DNA of 35,146 bases from positions 1 through 35,146 of the forward strand of contig NZ_VCHX02000329.1 of the NCBI RefSeq assembly GCF_005768555.2. The letters run 5' to 3'. The stretch's first letter is position 1, and each line of letters opens with the position of its first letter. Positions 8,626-17,551 of the stretch are shown here, one piece after another. The DNA comes from Streptomyces sporangiiformans (GTDB lineage Bacteria; Actinomycetota; Actinomycetes; Streptomycetales; Streptomycetaceae). The position numbers were made by a program, and so were the translations under genes. The notes beneath the pieces are model-generated. The model saw only the letters and a list, made by a program, of their open reading frames with translations, did not search any database and was not told where the DNA came from.

Positions 8626-9973
8626 TCTGTTCGACCCGGGTGTGCAGGTACTCGACGTGGTGCTCCGACTCCGGCTTCATGAGGACGCTGCGCAGGACGC
8701 GGGCGCCGTCGGCGTCCGCGGTGATCTCGGGGTGGCGTGCGCCGAACGCCTCGCGGCCCGCTTTGAGGGTGCTCAGGAACACCGGGTCGGGGCTGGTCAT
8801 CGCGTCGGCGAGGATGCGCGCGGAGGCGGTGTCGATGCCGGTCAGGGTGGCGGGTTCGGTGACGGGGAAGTAGGTGACGATGTCGAGCGCGGGCCGCTGG
8901 TAGAGCTCCAGGAGATCGGACGCGGTGATCAGGTCCGCCCACTCGAGTGCGGCTCGTCGACCGGCCGCCAGGACCTGACCGAGCCCGTCGGAGGTGGGCG
9001 GGAGCAGTCGGAAGGTGAGCCACAGGGCAGCGGCGGCGGCGCCGGCGCGTGAGCATTCGAGGCTGATCTCGCCGAGGTGGAGCTCGCTGGAGGTGAAGTA
9101 GGTGTAGGGCGAGTCGTGGAGGTAGAAGCGGCCCACCTCGGGGTCGCGGAAGAGCACGGCGCCGCAGCCGTAGGGCTGGAGCCCGTGTTTGTGCGGGTCG
9201 ACCACGATCGAGTCGCACCGCGCGATCGCCCGCCAGGGCTCGGGCGGGAGCGCTTCGGGGCCGCCGGCTCCTGCCAGCAGGGTGAAGAAGCCGCCATAGG
9301 CGGCATCGACGTGAATCCGGACGCCATAGCGCTCCTTGAGGGCCAGTGCCTCATGGATGGGGTCGACGGCGCCCAGTCCGGTGGTGCCGGCGGTGAGGAC
9401 GACGGTACCCACCTCCCCGGTCCGCAGAAGGTCTTCGAGGGCGTCGAGGTCGATACGGCCCCGGCTGTCGGTGCGTACGGGATGGCCCTTCATGCCCAGG
9501 ACACCGCACATGCGGCCGTGGGTGTAGTGGGCGTCCTGGCTGTAGGCGATGCCCCGGCCGGGGTGGAGTTCGCGGGCGACGAAGAGGGCTTCGAGGTTGG
9601 CGATCGTGCCGCTGGTGGTGAGGTGACCGAGGTGGGTGTCGTAGCCGAACATGGCGGCTAGCTGCGCGACGGCCTCGCGTTCCATCGCCGCGGTGGCGGG
9701 TCCGCCGTCCAGGGCGTGGTTGTTGGGGTTGATCAGCATGGCGGTGACGTAGCCGACCACCGCGGCGGGGTGCGGGGGCTTGAGCATCTGCCCCGCGTAG
9801 TGCGGGTGGAAGAAGGGGTAGTTGTCCTTCAGCCTCCCGGTGAACTCCTCGAAGGCCGCGTCGAGCCGCTCGTCGTCGACCAGGACGGACGGGTGCGGCT
9901 GGTAGGGGCCGAAGGTGTCGGCCCAGTCCTGTATCGCGTGAGTGGCTCGGCCGAGCCAGAGCTGCAGATCCAC
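8609..9973 (-). CDS. Group II pyridoxal-phosphate-dependent amino acid decarboxylase
   Basis: This 454-residue enzyme removes the carboxylate from an amino acid using pyridoxal phosphate. Visible family features are the phosphate-binding TTSGT (119-123), the cofactor-stacking His149 (SQDAHYTHGR), Asp223 in HVDAAYGG that pairs with the ring nitrogen, and the Schiff-base lysine Lys262 in DPHKHGLQPYG. It resembles the bacterial tyrosine/aromatic or aspartate decarboxylase branch of the group more than the Lys/Arg/Orn (group III) enzymes; the substrate is open. The GTG at 9973 begins the conserved N-terminus with GACGGA upstream. It is divergent from marR across a 125-bp repeat-rich promoter and is the likely target of that regulator. 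Confidence 0.85.
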   Translation of the reverse strand: MDLQLWLGRATHAIQDWADTFGPYQPHPSVLVDDERLDAAFEEFTGRLKDNYPFFHPHYAGQMLKPPHPAAVVGYVTAMLINPNNHALDGGPATAAMEREAVAQLAAMFGYDTHLGHLTTSGTIANLEALFVARELHPGRGIAYSQDAHYTHGRMCGVLGMKGHPVRTDSRGRIDLDALEDLLRTGEVGTVVLTAGTTGLGAVDPIHEALALKERYGVRIHVDAAYGGFFTLLAGAGGPEALPPEPWRAIARCDSIVVDPHKHGLQPYGCGAVLFRDPEVGRFYLHDSPYTYFTSSELHLGEISLECSRAGAAAAALWLTFRLLPPTSDGLGQVLAAGRRAALEWADLITASDLLELYQRPALDIVTYFPVTEPATLTGIDTASARILADAMTSPDPVFLSTLKAGREAFGARHPEITADADGARVLRSVLMKPESEHHVEYLHTRVEQITRAG

Positions 9974-10020
9974 TGTTGTCCGTCTCGCTCGCGGGTCCTG
10001 GGGCCACCATAGAATTTAGT

Positions 10021-10095
10021 TGAGTAGTCAGCAATTGCTTGCTCAGTAATTGAGACAGCAGCAGGTGAGGGAGCAGTAGATGAGGAGGCAGTAAA
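10021..10095. repeat. Five degenerate 15-bp direct repeats in the marR/decarboxylase promoter
   Basis: The sequence divides into five consecutive 15-bp units with consensus TGAG-N4-CAGYAR-N: 10021-10035, 10036-10050, 10051-10065, 10066-10080 and 10081-10095. The second unit is the most divergent. The last one contains the GAGGAGG ribosome site of marR. Within the first two units lies the perfect palindrome AGCAATTGCT (10030-10039). The array is AT-richer than its surroundings and fills the divergent promoter, so it is likely the MarR operator region. Function is inferred from position. Confidence 0.6.
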
Positions 10096-10098
10096 CTC

Positions 10099-10596
10099 GT
10101 GCCGATGAACGCCACCCCTCGGCAGAGCGACAAAGCCGCCGCCCGTGCCGCCAACAGTCAGCTCGTGCGCGACTTCGGGCTGCTGATCAAGTCCGCCACC
10201 CGCCTGGAACAGCGGATCGACAGCGCGCTGCGGCGGGAGTGCGGGATCAGTCACACCATGCTGGAGGTGCTCATACGGCTCTGCCGGCAGCCCGGCGAGG
10301 AGGTGTCGCAGCGACAGCTGGCCGACGACCTCACGCTCACCAGCAGCGGCACCACCCGGCTGATCGACCGCATGGAGGAAGCCGGTCTGGTCCGCCGCCT
10401 GCCGTCCCCCGAGGACCGCCGAGTGGCCCTGGTGGAACCGACCGATGAGGGCCGCGCGGTGTTCCTGCGTGCCGCGCCGGTCCACGCCCGCGTGGTGGAG
10501 GAGTGCTTCGTCAAGCCGGTGGCCCCCGACGACTACGCACGGCTGACCAGCGCACTGAGCGAGATCCACCAGGCGCTGGGCGAAGACGCCGGGTGA
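10099..10596 (+). CDS. MarR-family transcriptional regulator
   Basis: This 165-residue protein has the MarR winged helix-turn-helix. Helices around residues 45-80 lead into the recognition segment LTLTSSGTTRLIDRMEEAGL, followed by the wing RRLPSPEDRR with the conserved Asp-Arg pair. MarR proteins act as dimers and release DNA on binding small ligands, often phenolics or amines. The GTG at 10099 sits 10 nt after GAGGAGG. It is divergent from the PLP decarboxylase gene and probably represses both it and itself through the repeats at 10021-10095. Confidence 0.85.
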   Translation: MPMNATPRQSDKAAARAANSQLVRDFGLLIKSATRLEQRIDSALRRECGISHTMLEVLIRLCRQPGEEVSQRQLADDLTLTSSGTTRLIDRMEEAGLVRRLPSPEDRRVALVEPTDEGRAVFLRAAPVHARVVEECFVKPVAPDDYARLTSALSEIHQALGEDAG

Positions 10597-10619
10597 CGAC
10601 CTGACCGCCGGGGGCGTGG

Positions 10620-11768
10620 TCAGTCGCGGGGTATACGTCCCTTGCTGCGCATCGCGGCGAGGACGCGCTGCTCGGCCAGTGCGCGGCCGGCGGTGTGTGG
10701 GGTGACGTCTCGGCGCTCGGCCTCGTCGAGGACGGTGACCGCGTTGGCCCGCAGCTTGGTCGAGATCGTCTCGAAGATGGCGGTGGTGTCGGGCCGGAAG
10801 CCGGAGTAGCGGGCGTCCATCGCGAAGGCGGCGGCGACGACACCTCCGGCGTTGGCGACGAAGTCGGGGACCACGGTGATGCCGCGCTGGGCGAGGATGC
10901 CCTGGGCGTCGGGGGACGTGGGCAGATTGGCTCCCTCGACGACGAGTTCGGCCTTGATCTCGTGTGCGGTGGTGTGGTCGATGACGTCCTGCAGGGCGGC
11001 GGGCACCAGGACGTCGCAGTCCACGGCGAGTTCCGCGCCGGAGGCGAGCGTGGTGCCCCGGCCCGGGCGGCGGACGAAGTGGTCACCGTGCGCTTCGCGG
11101 GCCGCCAGGAGCTCGTCGATGTCGAGCCCGCTGGGGTCGTGCAGGGCGCCGTGCGCGGTGGAGACCGCCACGACGGTGGCGCCGAGTTCGACGAACCGCC
11201 GGGCGGCCGCGCTGCCGACGGCGCCGAATCCCTGGATGGCGACGCGGGCTCCGGCCAGGGGCAGACCCTGGCGCTGGGCCGCGGCGTCGGCGGTCTCGGC
11301 GACTCCGTAGCCGGTGACGCCGAGCTTGTCGTACGCGACGCCCCCGAGGTGCTCGGGGGTGCCCACGGCCGCCCCGCGGTCTCCCAGCTCGTCCTGGATG
11401 ACGGCGGCATCGCTCTCGGTGAGCCCCATGTCGAGCCCCATCACGTACTCGCGGGGCACCTCGTTGGACAGGGCCCGGGCGAACGCGCGCAGGACGGCCT
11501 CCTTGTCGCGGGAAGCCGGGTCGGCGACGATGCCTGCCTTGGCGCCGCCGTAGAAGAGGTCGACACTCGCCCACTTCCAGGTCATGACGCGGGCGAGGCG
11601 GGCCACCTCGTCGACGGTCACGTGGGGGCTCATGCGTGTTCCGCCCTTGCCCGCACCCCGGGCGGTGTTGTCGATGACCAGGACGCCCTTCATTCCGGTG
11701 CGCCGGTGCGAGACGACGACGATCTTCTCGGGGCCCCACTCGTCGACGAGGGAGAGTGCGTCAGTCAC
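10620..11768 (-). CDS. Glu/Leu/Phe/Val-family amino acid dehydrogenase
   Basis: This 382-residue NAD(P)-dependent enzyme catalyses reversible oxidative deamination of an amino acid to its 2-oxo acid. The N-terminal catalytic domain has KGGTRM (Lys41), MTWK (Lys65), YGGAKAG (catalytic Lys77) and GLDMG (Asp113). The Rossmann domain has GFGAVG (180-185). Lys41 aligns with the lysine that holds the side-chain carboxylate in glutamate dehydrogenases; leucine dehydrogenases have a hydrophobic residue there. That favours an acidic substrate, glutamate or 2-aminoadipate. The length is nearer to leucine/phenylalanine dehydrogenases. The GTG start (GGAGAAGGAAG upstream) overlaps the upstream hydroxyglutarate dehydrogenase-like gene by 8 bp, so translation is probably coupled. 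Confidence 0.85.
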   Translation of the reverse strand: MTDALSLVDEWGPEKIVVVSHRRTGMKGVLVIDNTARGAGKGGTRMSPHVTVDEVARLARVMTWKWASVDLFYGGAKAGIVADPASRDKEAVLRAFARALSNEVPREYVMGLDMGLTESDAAVIQDELGDRGAAVGTPEHLGGVAYDKLGVTGYGVAETADAAAQRQGLPLAGARVAIQGFGAVGSAAARRFVELGATVVAVSTAHGALHDPSGLDIDELLAAREAHGDHFVRRPGRGTTLASGAELAVDCDVLVPAALQDVIDHTTAHEIKAELVVEGANLPTSPDAQGILAQRGITVVPDFVANAGGVVAAAFAMDARYSGFRPDTTAIFETISTKLRANAVTVLDEAERRDVTPHTAGRALAEQRVLAAMRSKGRIPRD

Positions 11769-14733
11769 GGGCGTCTTCCTTCTCCGTAGCGGGAGTGCGG
11801 TGGGTGTGGGCGGCGGTGCCGGCCGTGGGCAGCGCCCGGGCGATGAGCTGCGCGAGGTGGGTACCGGTGCGGTCGGTCCGCTGGGCGATCTGGGTGCGGC
11901 AGCTGAATCCGTCGGCGAGGATGTGCGTGTCGAGGGCGGCGGAGCGCACGGCGGGGAGCAGGACCTGTTCGCCCGCGGCGACGGAGACGTCGTAGTGGCC
12001 GCGTTCGAAGCCGAAGTTGCCGGCCAGGCCGCAGCACCCGGATGCGAGCGTGGTGTTGTCGACGCCCATGCGGTGCAGGAGTGCGCTCTCGGCGCCGAAG
12101 CCCGAGGTCGCGTGCTGGTGGCAGTGGGTCTGGCTGATCGACGGGGCGTCCACGCGCGGGGGCTGCCAGTCGGCGGCCTGGTGGACGAGGAGTTCGGCCA
12201 GGGTGACGGTGGCTCCGGCGAGGCCGCGGGCGCGGGCGCGGGTGTGTTCGTCGCCGTCGAGGAGTTCGGGCAGGTCGGTCCTGAGCGCCGCCGTGCAGCT
12301 GGGTTCCAGACCGACGACCGGCATACCGGCCTCGATCGCGGGGGCCAGGGAGCTGACGGTACGGCGCGCGACGCGTCGGGCGACGTCGAGCTGGCCGGTG
12401 GTGATCCAGGTGAGTCCGCAGCACTGGGTGCCGTCCGGGACCTGGACGCGGAAGCCGGCGTTCTCCAGCACGGCGACCCCGGCCCGGAGGACCTCGGGCG
12501 TGAAGTGGTTGTTGAAGGAGTCGACCCAGAGCATCACCGGGCCACGTCCGCCGTCGCCCCGTGGAGTGCGGCGGCGGAACCAGGTCAGGAAGGTCTCGTC
12601 CGCGAAGCGGGGAATCTCGCGCCGGCCGTCGATACCGCCCAGCCTCTTGACGACCGACGCCGGCCAGGAGGCGGTGAGGGCGTTGACCAGTCGCGGCATC
12701 CGGGCGGCCAGGCGAGACAGCAGCGGCAACCAGCCCATGGTGTAGTGCGAGGCGGGCCGCACACGCCCCTTGTAGTGGTGGTACAGGAACTCCGACTTGT
12801 ACGTGGCCATGTCCACCCCGACCGGGCAGTCGGCGCTGCACCCCTTGCAGGACAGGCACAGGTCGAGGGCGTCGCGGACCTCGGTCGACCGCCAGCCGTC
12901 AGTGATCACCTCGCCCTGGGTCATCTCGTACAGCAGACGGGCGCGGCCTCGGGTGGAGTCCTTCTCGTCGAGGGTGACCCGGTAGCTGGGGCACATGACG
13001 TCACCGCGGTGAGCGGCGGTACGGCATTTGCCGACGCCGACGCAGCGGCGGGTCGCCTTGGCGAAGTCGCCGTCGTCGGCGTGGAAGGGGAAGCCCTTGC
13101 TCAGAGGAGTCAGGGGCAGCGGAGTGCGGTGCGGGCTGACCCGGAGGTTGCCGTCCACGGGCAGCGGCCGCACGATCATGCCGGGGTTGAGGCCGTTGTC
13201 GGGGTCCCAGATGTCCTTGAACTCCTCGAACAGGGCGACGACATCGGGCCCGTACATGAGCGGCAGCAGTTCGGAGCGGGCCTGGCCGTCGCCGTGTTCG
13301 CCGGACAGGGAGCCACCGTGCGCGGCGATCAGCTGCGCGGCGTCGGTGACGAAGGCGCGGAAGACGGCGGTGCCCTGTTCGGTGGTGAAATCGAAGTTGA
13401 TACGGACGTGCAGGCAGCCTTCGCCGAAGTGTCCGTAGACCGCGCCCTGTAGGTCGTGCTGCTCGAGCAGACGGGTGAACTGGCGCAGGTAGGAGCCCAG
13501 TTGGCCGGGTGGGACGGCCGCGTCCTCCCAGCCGGGCCAGGCTTCCGAGCCGTCGGGCAAGCGAGTTGCCAAGCCCGCTCCGTCCTCGCGGATCCGCCAC
13601 AGCCTCCCGGCTCGTACGGGATCGGTGATGACCTCGCTGCCGGTGCATCCCGTGGCCTGCCGGGCGGTCTCGGCGAGTTCGGTGGCTCTGAGGGGCAACT
13701 CGTCCTCTGCCCCGCCGAGTTCGGCGAACAGCCATGCGCGGGCGGCGGGCAGGGTGTCGATCGCGGCGCGGGTCTCGGGGCGGGTGACGATGTCGGTCAG
13801 CGCCTGGTCGAGTCCCTCCAGCGCCAGCAGCCGATGGCTCAGCAGGGCGGGCACGGCGTCGGCCGCGGCGCCGGAGTCCTGGAAGCCGAGGACGATCAGA
13901 GCGCGGGCAGGGGGTGGGGAGATGAGGCGGACGGTGGCCGAGAGAATCACGGCCAGCGTGCCTTCGCTGCCGACCAGGGCCCGGGCGAGGTTGAAGCGGC
14001 GCTCGGGCAGCAGGTGTTCCAGCGCGTAGCCCGACACCTGCCGCGGGAACTGCCCCAGTTTCGTACGCAGCGCGGCCAGGTTGCCCTGGGCCAGCCGGTG
14101 CAGGGACGCGATCAGCCGCCCGCGGTCGTCACCGACGGCGATGGCCTCGTCGATCTCCTGCTGGGTCATCTCGCCGAGCCGGACCACCGTGCCCCGGTAG
14201 GTGACCACCTCGAGTTCCAGGACATTGTCGGCGGTGCGTCCCCAGGCCAGGGAGTGCGATCCGCAGGCGTTGTTGCCGATCATGCCGCCGAGCGTGCAGC
14301 GGCTGTGCGTGGAGGGGTCGGCGCCGAACAGCAGGCCGTGGCCGGAAGCCGCCCTCTGCAGATCGTCCAGGACGATGCCCGGCTGCACCGTGGCCGTCCG
14401 TGCCTGGGGGTCCAGCGCGAGCAGCCGGTTGAAGTACCGGGAGAAGTCGAGCACGACACCGGGCCCGACCGCCTGGCCGGAGGTGCTGGTACCGGCGCCG
14501 CGCGAGGTGACCGGCACCCCCAGGCGGCGGCATACGGCGAGGGCATTGAGGACGTGCTGCCGCTCGCGGGGAAGGACCACGGCGAGCGGTATCCGGCGGT
14601 AGTTGGAGGCGTCGGCCGAGTACTGTGCCCGGCGCCCTGCGTCGCCGGCGACTTCTCCGCAGTTCCCTCGGCCGAGGGCGTCGGCCACCGCTGCCGCATC
14701 GGGACTGCCGAGGTCCTGGACTGTCGCGGTCAC
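11761..14733 (-). CDS. FAD and Fe-S D-2-hydroxyacid dehydrogenase, candidate D-2-hydroxyglutarate dehydrogenase (YdiJ-like)
   Basis: This 990-residue protein fuses an FAD-binding PCMH domain (about 40-260, with RGAGTSTSGQ), a linked FAD-oxidase C-terminal domain, a 4Fe-4S ferredoxin region and CCG repeats. The Fe-S motif CLSCKGC...C uses Cys626, Cys629, Cys632 and Cys636; a second cysteine set lies just upstream (CVGVGKC...MCPSYR). CCG motifs occur at QCCGLTW and SGCCGLAGNFG. E. coli YdiJ-type enzymes with this order oxidise D-2-hydroxyglutarate to 2-oxoglutarate. That fits the HglS-type gene at 19952, which would make D-2-hydroxyglutarate. D-lactate or glycolate are alternatives. The GTG at 14733 follows GGAGGGGG; longer frames cross the divergent lysR. 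It overlaps the downstream dehydrogenase gene. Confidence 0.85.
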   Translation of the reverse strand: MTATVQDLGSPDAAAVADALGRGNCGEVAGDAGRRAQYSADASNYRRIPLAVVLPRERQHVLNALAVCRRLGVPVTSRGAGTSTSGQAVGPGVVLDFSRYFNRLLALDPQARTATVQPGIVLDDLQRAASGHGLLFGADPSTHSRCTLGGMIGNNACGSHSLAWGRTADNVLELEVVTYRGTVVRLGEMTQQEIDEAIAVGDDRGRLIASLHRLAQGNLAALRTKLGQFPRQVSGYALEHLLPERRFNLARALVGSEGTLAVILSATVRLISPPPARALIVLGFQDSGAAADAVPALLSHRLLALEGLDQALTDIVTRPETRAAIDTLPAARAWLFAELGGAEDELPLRATELAETARQATGCTGSEVITDPVRAGRLWRIREDGAGLATRLPDGSEAWPGWEDAAVPPGQLGSYLRQFTRLLEQHDLQGAVYGHFGEGCLHVRINFDFTTEQGTAVFRAFVTDAAQLIAAHGGSLSGEHGDGQARSELLPLMYGPDVVALFEEFKDIWDPDNGLNPGMIVRPLPVDGNLRVSPHRTPLPLTPLSKGFPFHADDGDFAKATRRCVGVGKCRTAAHRGDVMCPSYRVTLDEKDSTRGRARLLYEMTQGEVITDGWRSTEVRDALDLCLSCKGCSADCPVGVDMATYKSEFLYHHYKGRVRPASHYTMGWLPLLSRLAARMPRLVNALTASWPASVVKRLGGIDGRREIPRFADETFLTWFRRRTPRGDGGRGPVMLWVDSFNNHFTPEVLRAGVAVLENAGFRVQVPDGTQCCGLTWITTGQLDVARRVARRTVSSLAPAIEAGMPVVGLEPSCTAALRTDLPELLDGDEHTRARARGLAGATVTLAELLVHQAADWQPPRVDAPSISQTHCHQHATSGFGAESALLHRMGVDNTTLASGCCGLAGNFGFERGHYDVSVAAGEQVLLPAVRSAALDTHILADGFSCRTQIAQRTDRTGTHLAQLIARALPTAGTAAHTHRTPATEKEDARD

Positions 14734-14815
14734 TGCGCCCCCTCCTTCATGCTCACCGTCCACCCACGATGCGGGGCGGTCCCAAGGCCCCACAAGGGCC
14801 AGCAGAACGAAAGAA

Positions 14816-14846
14816 TTGACGCTCAAGGGCAAACATTGCTTATGCT
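14816..14846 (+). promoter_or_regulatory. Candidate lysR promoter with an internal LysR-type dyad
   Basis: TTGACG (14816-14821) is a good -35 hexamer, with a -10-like TATGCT at 14841-14846; the 19-bp spacer is long, and TTATGC gives 18. Inside the spacer, GCAAACATTGC (14829-14839) is an interrupted dyad with GCAA/TTGC arms. LysR regulators typically bind such sites in the divergent promoter they share with their target. Here that target would be the hydroxyglutarate dehydrogenase-like gene on the minus strand. Confidence 0.45.
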
Positions 14847-14880
14847 CGGGCCGGCTGTCCGCCCGCTCCCTCAGGAGTCC

Positions 14881-15798
14881 GTGTTGCTGAAGCCCCTGCA
14901 CCTGCTCACGCTGAAGGCCGTCGTCCACAGCGGATCGTTCGCGATCGCGGCCCGCGATCTCGGCTACACCGCGTCCGCGATCTCCCAGCAGATCTCCGCC
15001 CTGGAGAAGGAGACCGGACTGGTCCTGTTCGAGCGGGAGGCCCATGGGATCCGTCCGACGGCCGCGGCCCAGCGCCTGGTCGACCTCGGCGATCGTGTGC
15101 TGGCCGCCCTGGACGACCTGGATCACCAGGTGCAGGAGCTGGCCACCGGTGTCACCGGCCGGCTGCGGCTGGGCAGCTTTCCCACGGCCGGCGTCAGGCT
15201 CGTACCGTCCGCCCTGTCGGCGTTCGTCGAGAACCATCCCCGTGCCCAGATCCAGCTGGAGGAGGGCGAGCCCGAGGAACTGGTCGCCGCGCTGGGCGAC
15301 GGGGACCTGGACGTCGCCCTGGTGTACGAGTACGGGCTCATCCCTCACCTCTGGCCCGAGGGCCTGACCCACCATCGGCTGGTGAAGGAGGACCTCGTGC
15401 TGCTCCGCGCCCGGGACAGCGGCCTGAGCGCGCATCTGCCCCACCTCTCCCGGGCCCGCTGGATCACCAGCCGAGAGGGCACCGCCGGCGCCCGGTCGGT
15501 CGTCCGGCTGTGCGCGGCGGCCGGGTTCGAGGCCGCGGTCGCGTTCCGCAGCAACAACTACGACGTCGTACGGGAGTTGGTGTCCGCGGGGCTCGGGGTG
15601 GCGGTGGTACCGGCGCTGGGCCACGCGCCGAGCGACACCATTGAGGCCACGCGGCTCGCCCAGCGCTCGGCACACCGCACCGTGATGGCCCTGCACCGCA
15701 GTGAGAACAGCAATCCACTGCTGGCCACCATGCTGGACTCGCTGCGGCAGGCCGTGCCCGCGGACGAGCCGTTTCTGCACCTGGCCGAGCCGACGTGA
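14881..15798 (+). CDS. LysR-family transcriptional regulator (divergent from the hydroxyglutarate dehydrogenase-like gene)
   Basis: This protein of about 305 residues has the LysR winged helix-turn-helix at residues 3-62 (segment GSFAIAARDLGYTASAISQQISALE) typical for the family, shown here only by its core FAIAARDLGYTASAISQQ, and a periplasmic-binding-like effector domain from about 90. The start is GTG 14881 or TTG 14884; AGGAG lies 3 and 6 nt before them, so TTG is possible. It is transcribed away from the dehydrogenase pair (14733-10620), the usual arrangement for a LysR regulator and its target. A metabolite of the lysine/aminoadipate route is a plausible co-inducer, by inference only. 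Confidence 0.85.
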   Translation: MLLKPLHLLTLKAVVHSGSFAIAARDLGYTASAISQQISALEKETGLVLFEREAHGIRPTAAAQRLVDLGDRVLAALDDLDHQVQELATGVTGRLRLGSFPTAGVRLVPSALSAFVENHPRAQIQLEEGEPEELVAALGDGDLDVALVYEYGLIPHLWPEGLTHHRLVKEDLVLLRARDSGLSAHLPHLSRARWITSREGTAGARSVVRLCAAAGFEAAVAFRSNNYDVVRELVSAGLGVAVVPALGHAPSDTIEATRLAQRSAHRTVMALHRSENSNPLLATMLDSLRQAVPADEPFLHLAEPT

Positions 15799-15806
15799 CC
15801 CTGCTG

Positions 15807-15856
15807 CGGCGCCTCCCAGGTGGCCCGGATGGCCCAACGGGGCCGGGGAGGCGCCG
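15807..15856. terminator. Bidirectional terminator hairpin between lysR and the permease pseudogene
   Basis: A perfect 11-bp stem (15807-15817 with 15846-15856, CGGCGCCTCCC and its complement) encloses 28 nt that can itself pair (GGCCC with GGGCC). It fills the 66-bp gap between two convergent genes, so it can end transcription from either side. No T-tract is present, as is common in Streptomyces. Confidence 0.65.
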
Positions 15857-15864
15857 CCGAACGG

Positions 15865-17372
15865 CTACCGCGCGGGAAGGTGAGCGGACCGAGGCTCCGG
15901 TTCGTCCGAGTCGGACATCTCGTCGAGGGCGTCGAGATCCACCGAGTCGCCGGGCATGACCGTGCGGGTGCGGCGGTAGCCGTAGACGGCGTAGATGACC
16001 AGTCCGACGAGCAGCCAGCCGCACCCAGGTGTCCCACTTCAGGAACGACATGAGCCAGACGGAGAACACCATGCCGAGGATGGGCACGAACGGCATGCCC
16101 GGACAGCGGAAGCCGCGCTTGAGGTGGGGTTTGCGGTAGCGCAGGATCAGTACGGAGGCCGAGACCACCACGAAGGCCAACAGCACGCCGATGTTGGTGA
16201 GTTCGGCGACGGCGTTGATGGGCAGCACACCCGCCAGTACCGCGGACACGACGCCGATGACCCAGGTCGCGCGGTGAGGGACCTTGCGCTTGGGGTGGAT
16301 GGCGCCGAACCACGCCGGCATCAGGCCGTCCCGGCTGAGGGCGTACCACAGGCGGGAGGCGCCCATCATGAAGGAGAAGGTCACGGTGACGATGCCGATG
16401 ACGGCGCCGACCGCGATGACGTTGGCGAACCCGTTGAGCCCGACACTCGCGAAGGCGCTGGAGATGCCGCTGCTCGGGTTGAGCTTCGTGTAGTGCTGGA
16501 TGCCGGTGAGCACGATGCAGACCAGGACGTAGAGGCCCATCGAGATCGCCAGCGAGAGCATCATCGCCTTCGGCAGCTTGCGCCGGGCCTCCACCGACTC
16601 CTCCGCGGCGGTGCTGAGCGCGTCATAACCGAACACGGCGAAGAAGACCGTCGCCGCGCCGGTGAACGCCCCGCCGAGACCGAAGGGCGCGAAGGGGGAC
16701 AGGTTGTCGGTGTTGACCTTGGTGAAGCCGACCACGATCACGAGCAGCACGATCGCGATCTTGACGATGGTCAGTACGGTCTCCACCCGGGCCGAGGTAC
16801 GGGTGCCGCGGGTCAGCAGCCAGGCCACTCCGAGACAGATCAGGATGGCGAGCAGGTCGACCTTGTGGCCGTTTCCGGTGTCGGGGGCGCCCAGGGCCCA
16901 GGTCGGCAGGTGGAGGCCGACCGCGTCCAGCAGGAACCCGAGATAGCCGGACATGCCGATCGCGACGACGGCGACGATGGCCGTGTACTCAGCAGCAGGT
17001 CCAGCCCACGATCCAGCCGACGATCTCCCCGAGGACCGCGGCGCAGTAGGTGTAGGACGAGCCGGCCTTCGGCACCATGCCCGCGAACTCGGCGTAGGCG
17101 AAGGCCGCGCACAGGGACGCGGCCCCGGCCACCAGGAACGAGATCAGTACGGCGGGACCGGCGACGTCCCGCGCGACGGCCGCGGCCAGGCTGAAGATGC
17201 CCGCCCCGATGATGGCACCGATGCCGATCATCGTCAGCTGGGTGAGGCCGAGCGTGCGCACCATGCGCTCACCGGTGGGCTGTTCGGACGGGAGGGTTCG
17301 TCTGAAGACTCCTTGCGGTCCTCTTCCCAGCAAGGCGGGGACTCTGGATTTCGGAGTGAGGTCGGGGGACAT
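15865..17372 (-). pseudogene. APC-family amino acid permease, disrupted by three frameshifts
   Basis: The pieces together give an amino acid permease of about 500 residues and roughly twelve membrane segments (cationic amino acid transporter branch: TMIGIGAIIGAGIF at the N-terminus, FFAVFGYDALSTAAEESV mid-protein). Reading starts at ATG 17372 after GGGAG. The frame breaks at about 17002-16990: two single C's seem lost (plus strand), where the family reads GWDLLLEYT, and a stop results. It breaks again near 16011-16028, where 2 (mod 3) bases are missing; an 8-bp loss between two CTGG copies would explain it. The tail then reads YAVYGYRRTRTVMPGDSVDL and stops at 15865. Real decay and assembly error are both possible. 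It may have been the importer for the neighbouring catabolic genes. Confidence 0.75.
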
Positions 17373-17490
17373 CGCTCGCTCCCTGTCAGGCAACGGCGGC
17401 ACGACGGGCCACCGTCGTGGCGTGGGTCACCACCGGCCTGAAACCATCACGCACGATGCCGGTCGGCAGAAGGGACCCGAGCGCGACACC

Positions 17491-17512
17491 TTGCGTCCCT
17501 GAGGACAAGCAA
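17491..17512. promoter_or_regulatory. Imperfect dyad upstream of the permease pseudogene
   Basis: TTGCGTCC (17491-17498) faces GGACAAGCAA (17503-17512) across CTGA; the arms are complementary apart from one extra base. It lies about 120 bp upstream of the permease start and between it and the lysR gene at 17552-18466. It could be a binding site for that regulator. No clear promoter hexamers could be fixed. Confidence 0.3.
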
Positions 17513-17551
17513 AGCTGATGCAGGCATGTCAGAGCACGGGCGAAACCCGCT

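Noticed and set aside
14816..14832. TTGACG upstream of lysR as another KdpE-type site
   Set aside because: The second half-site (WWACG at +11) is missing and there is no partner 32 bp away; it fits a -35 hexamer better.
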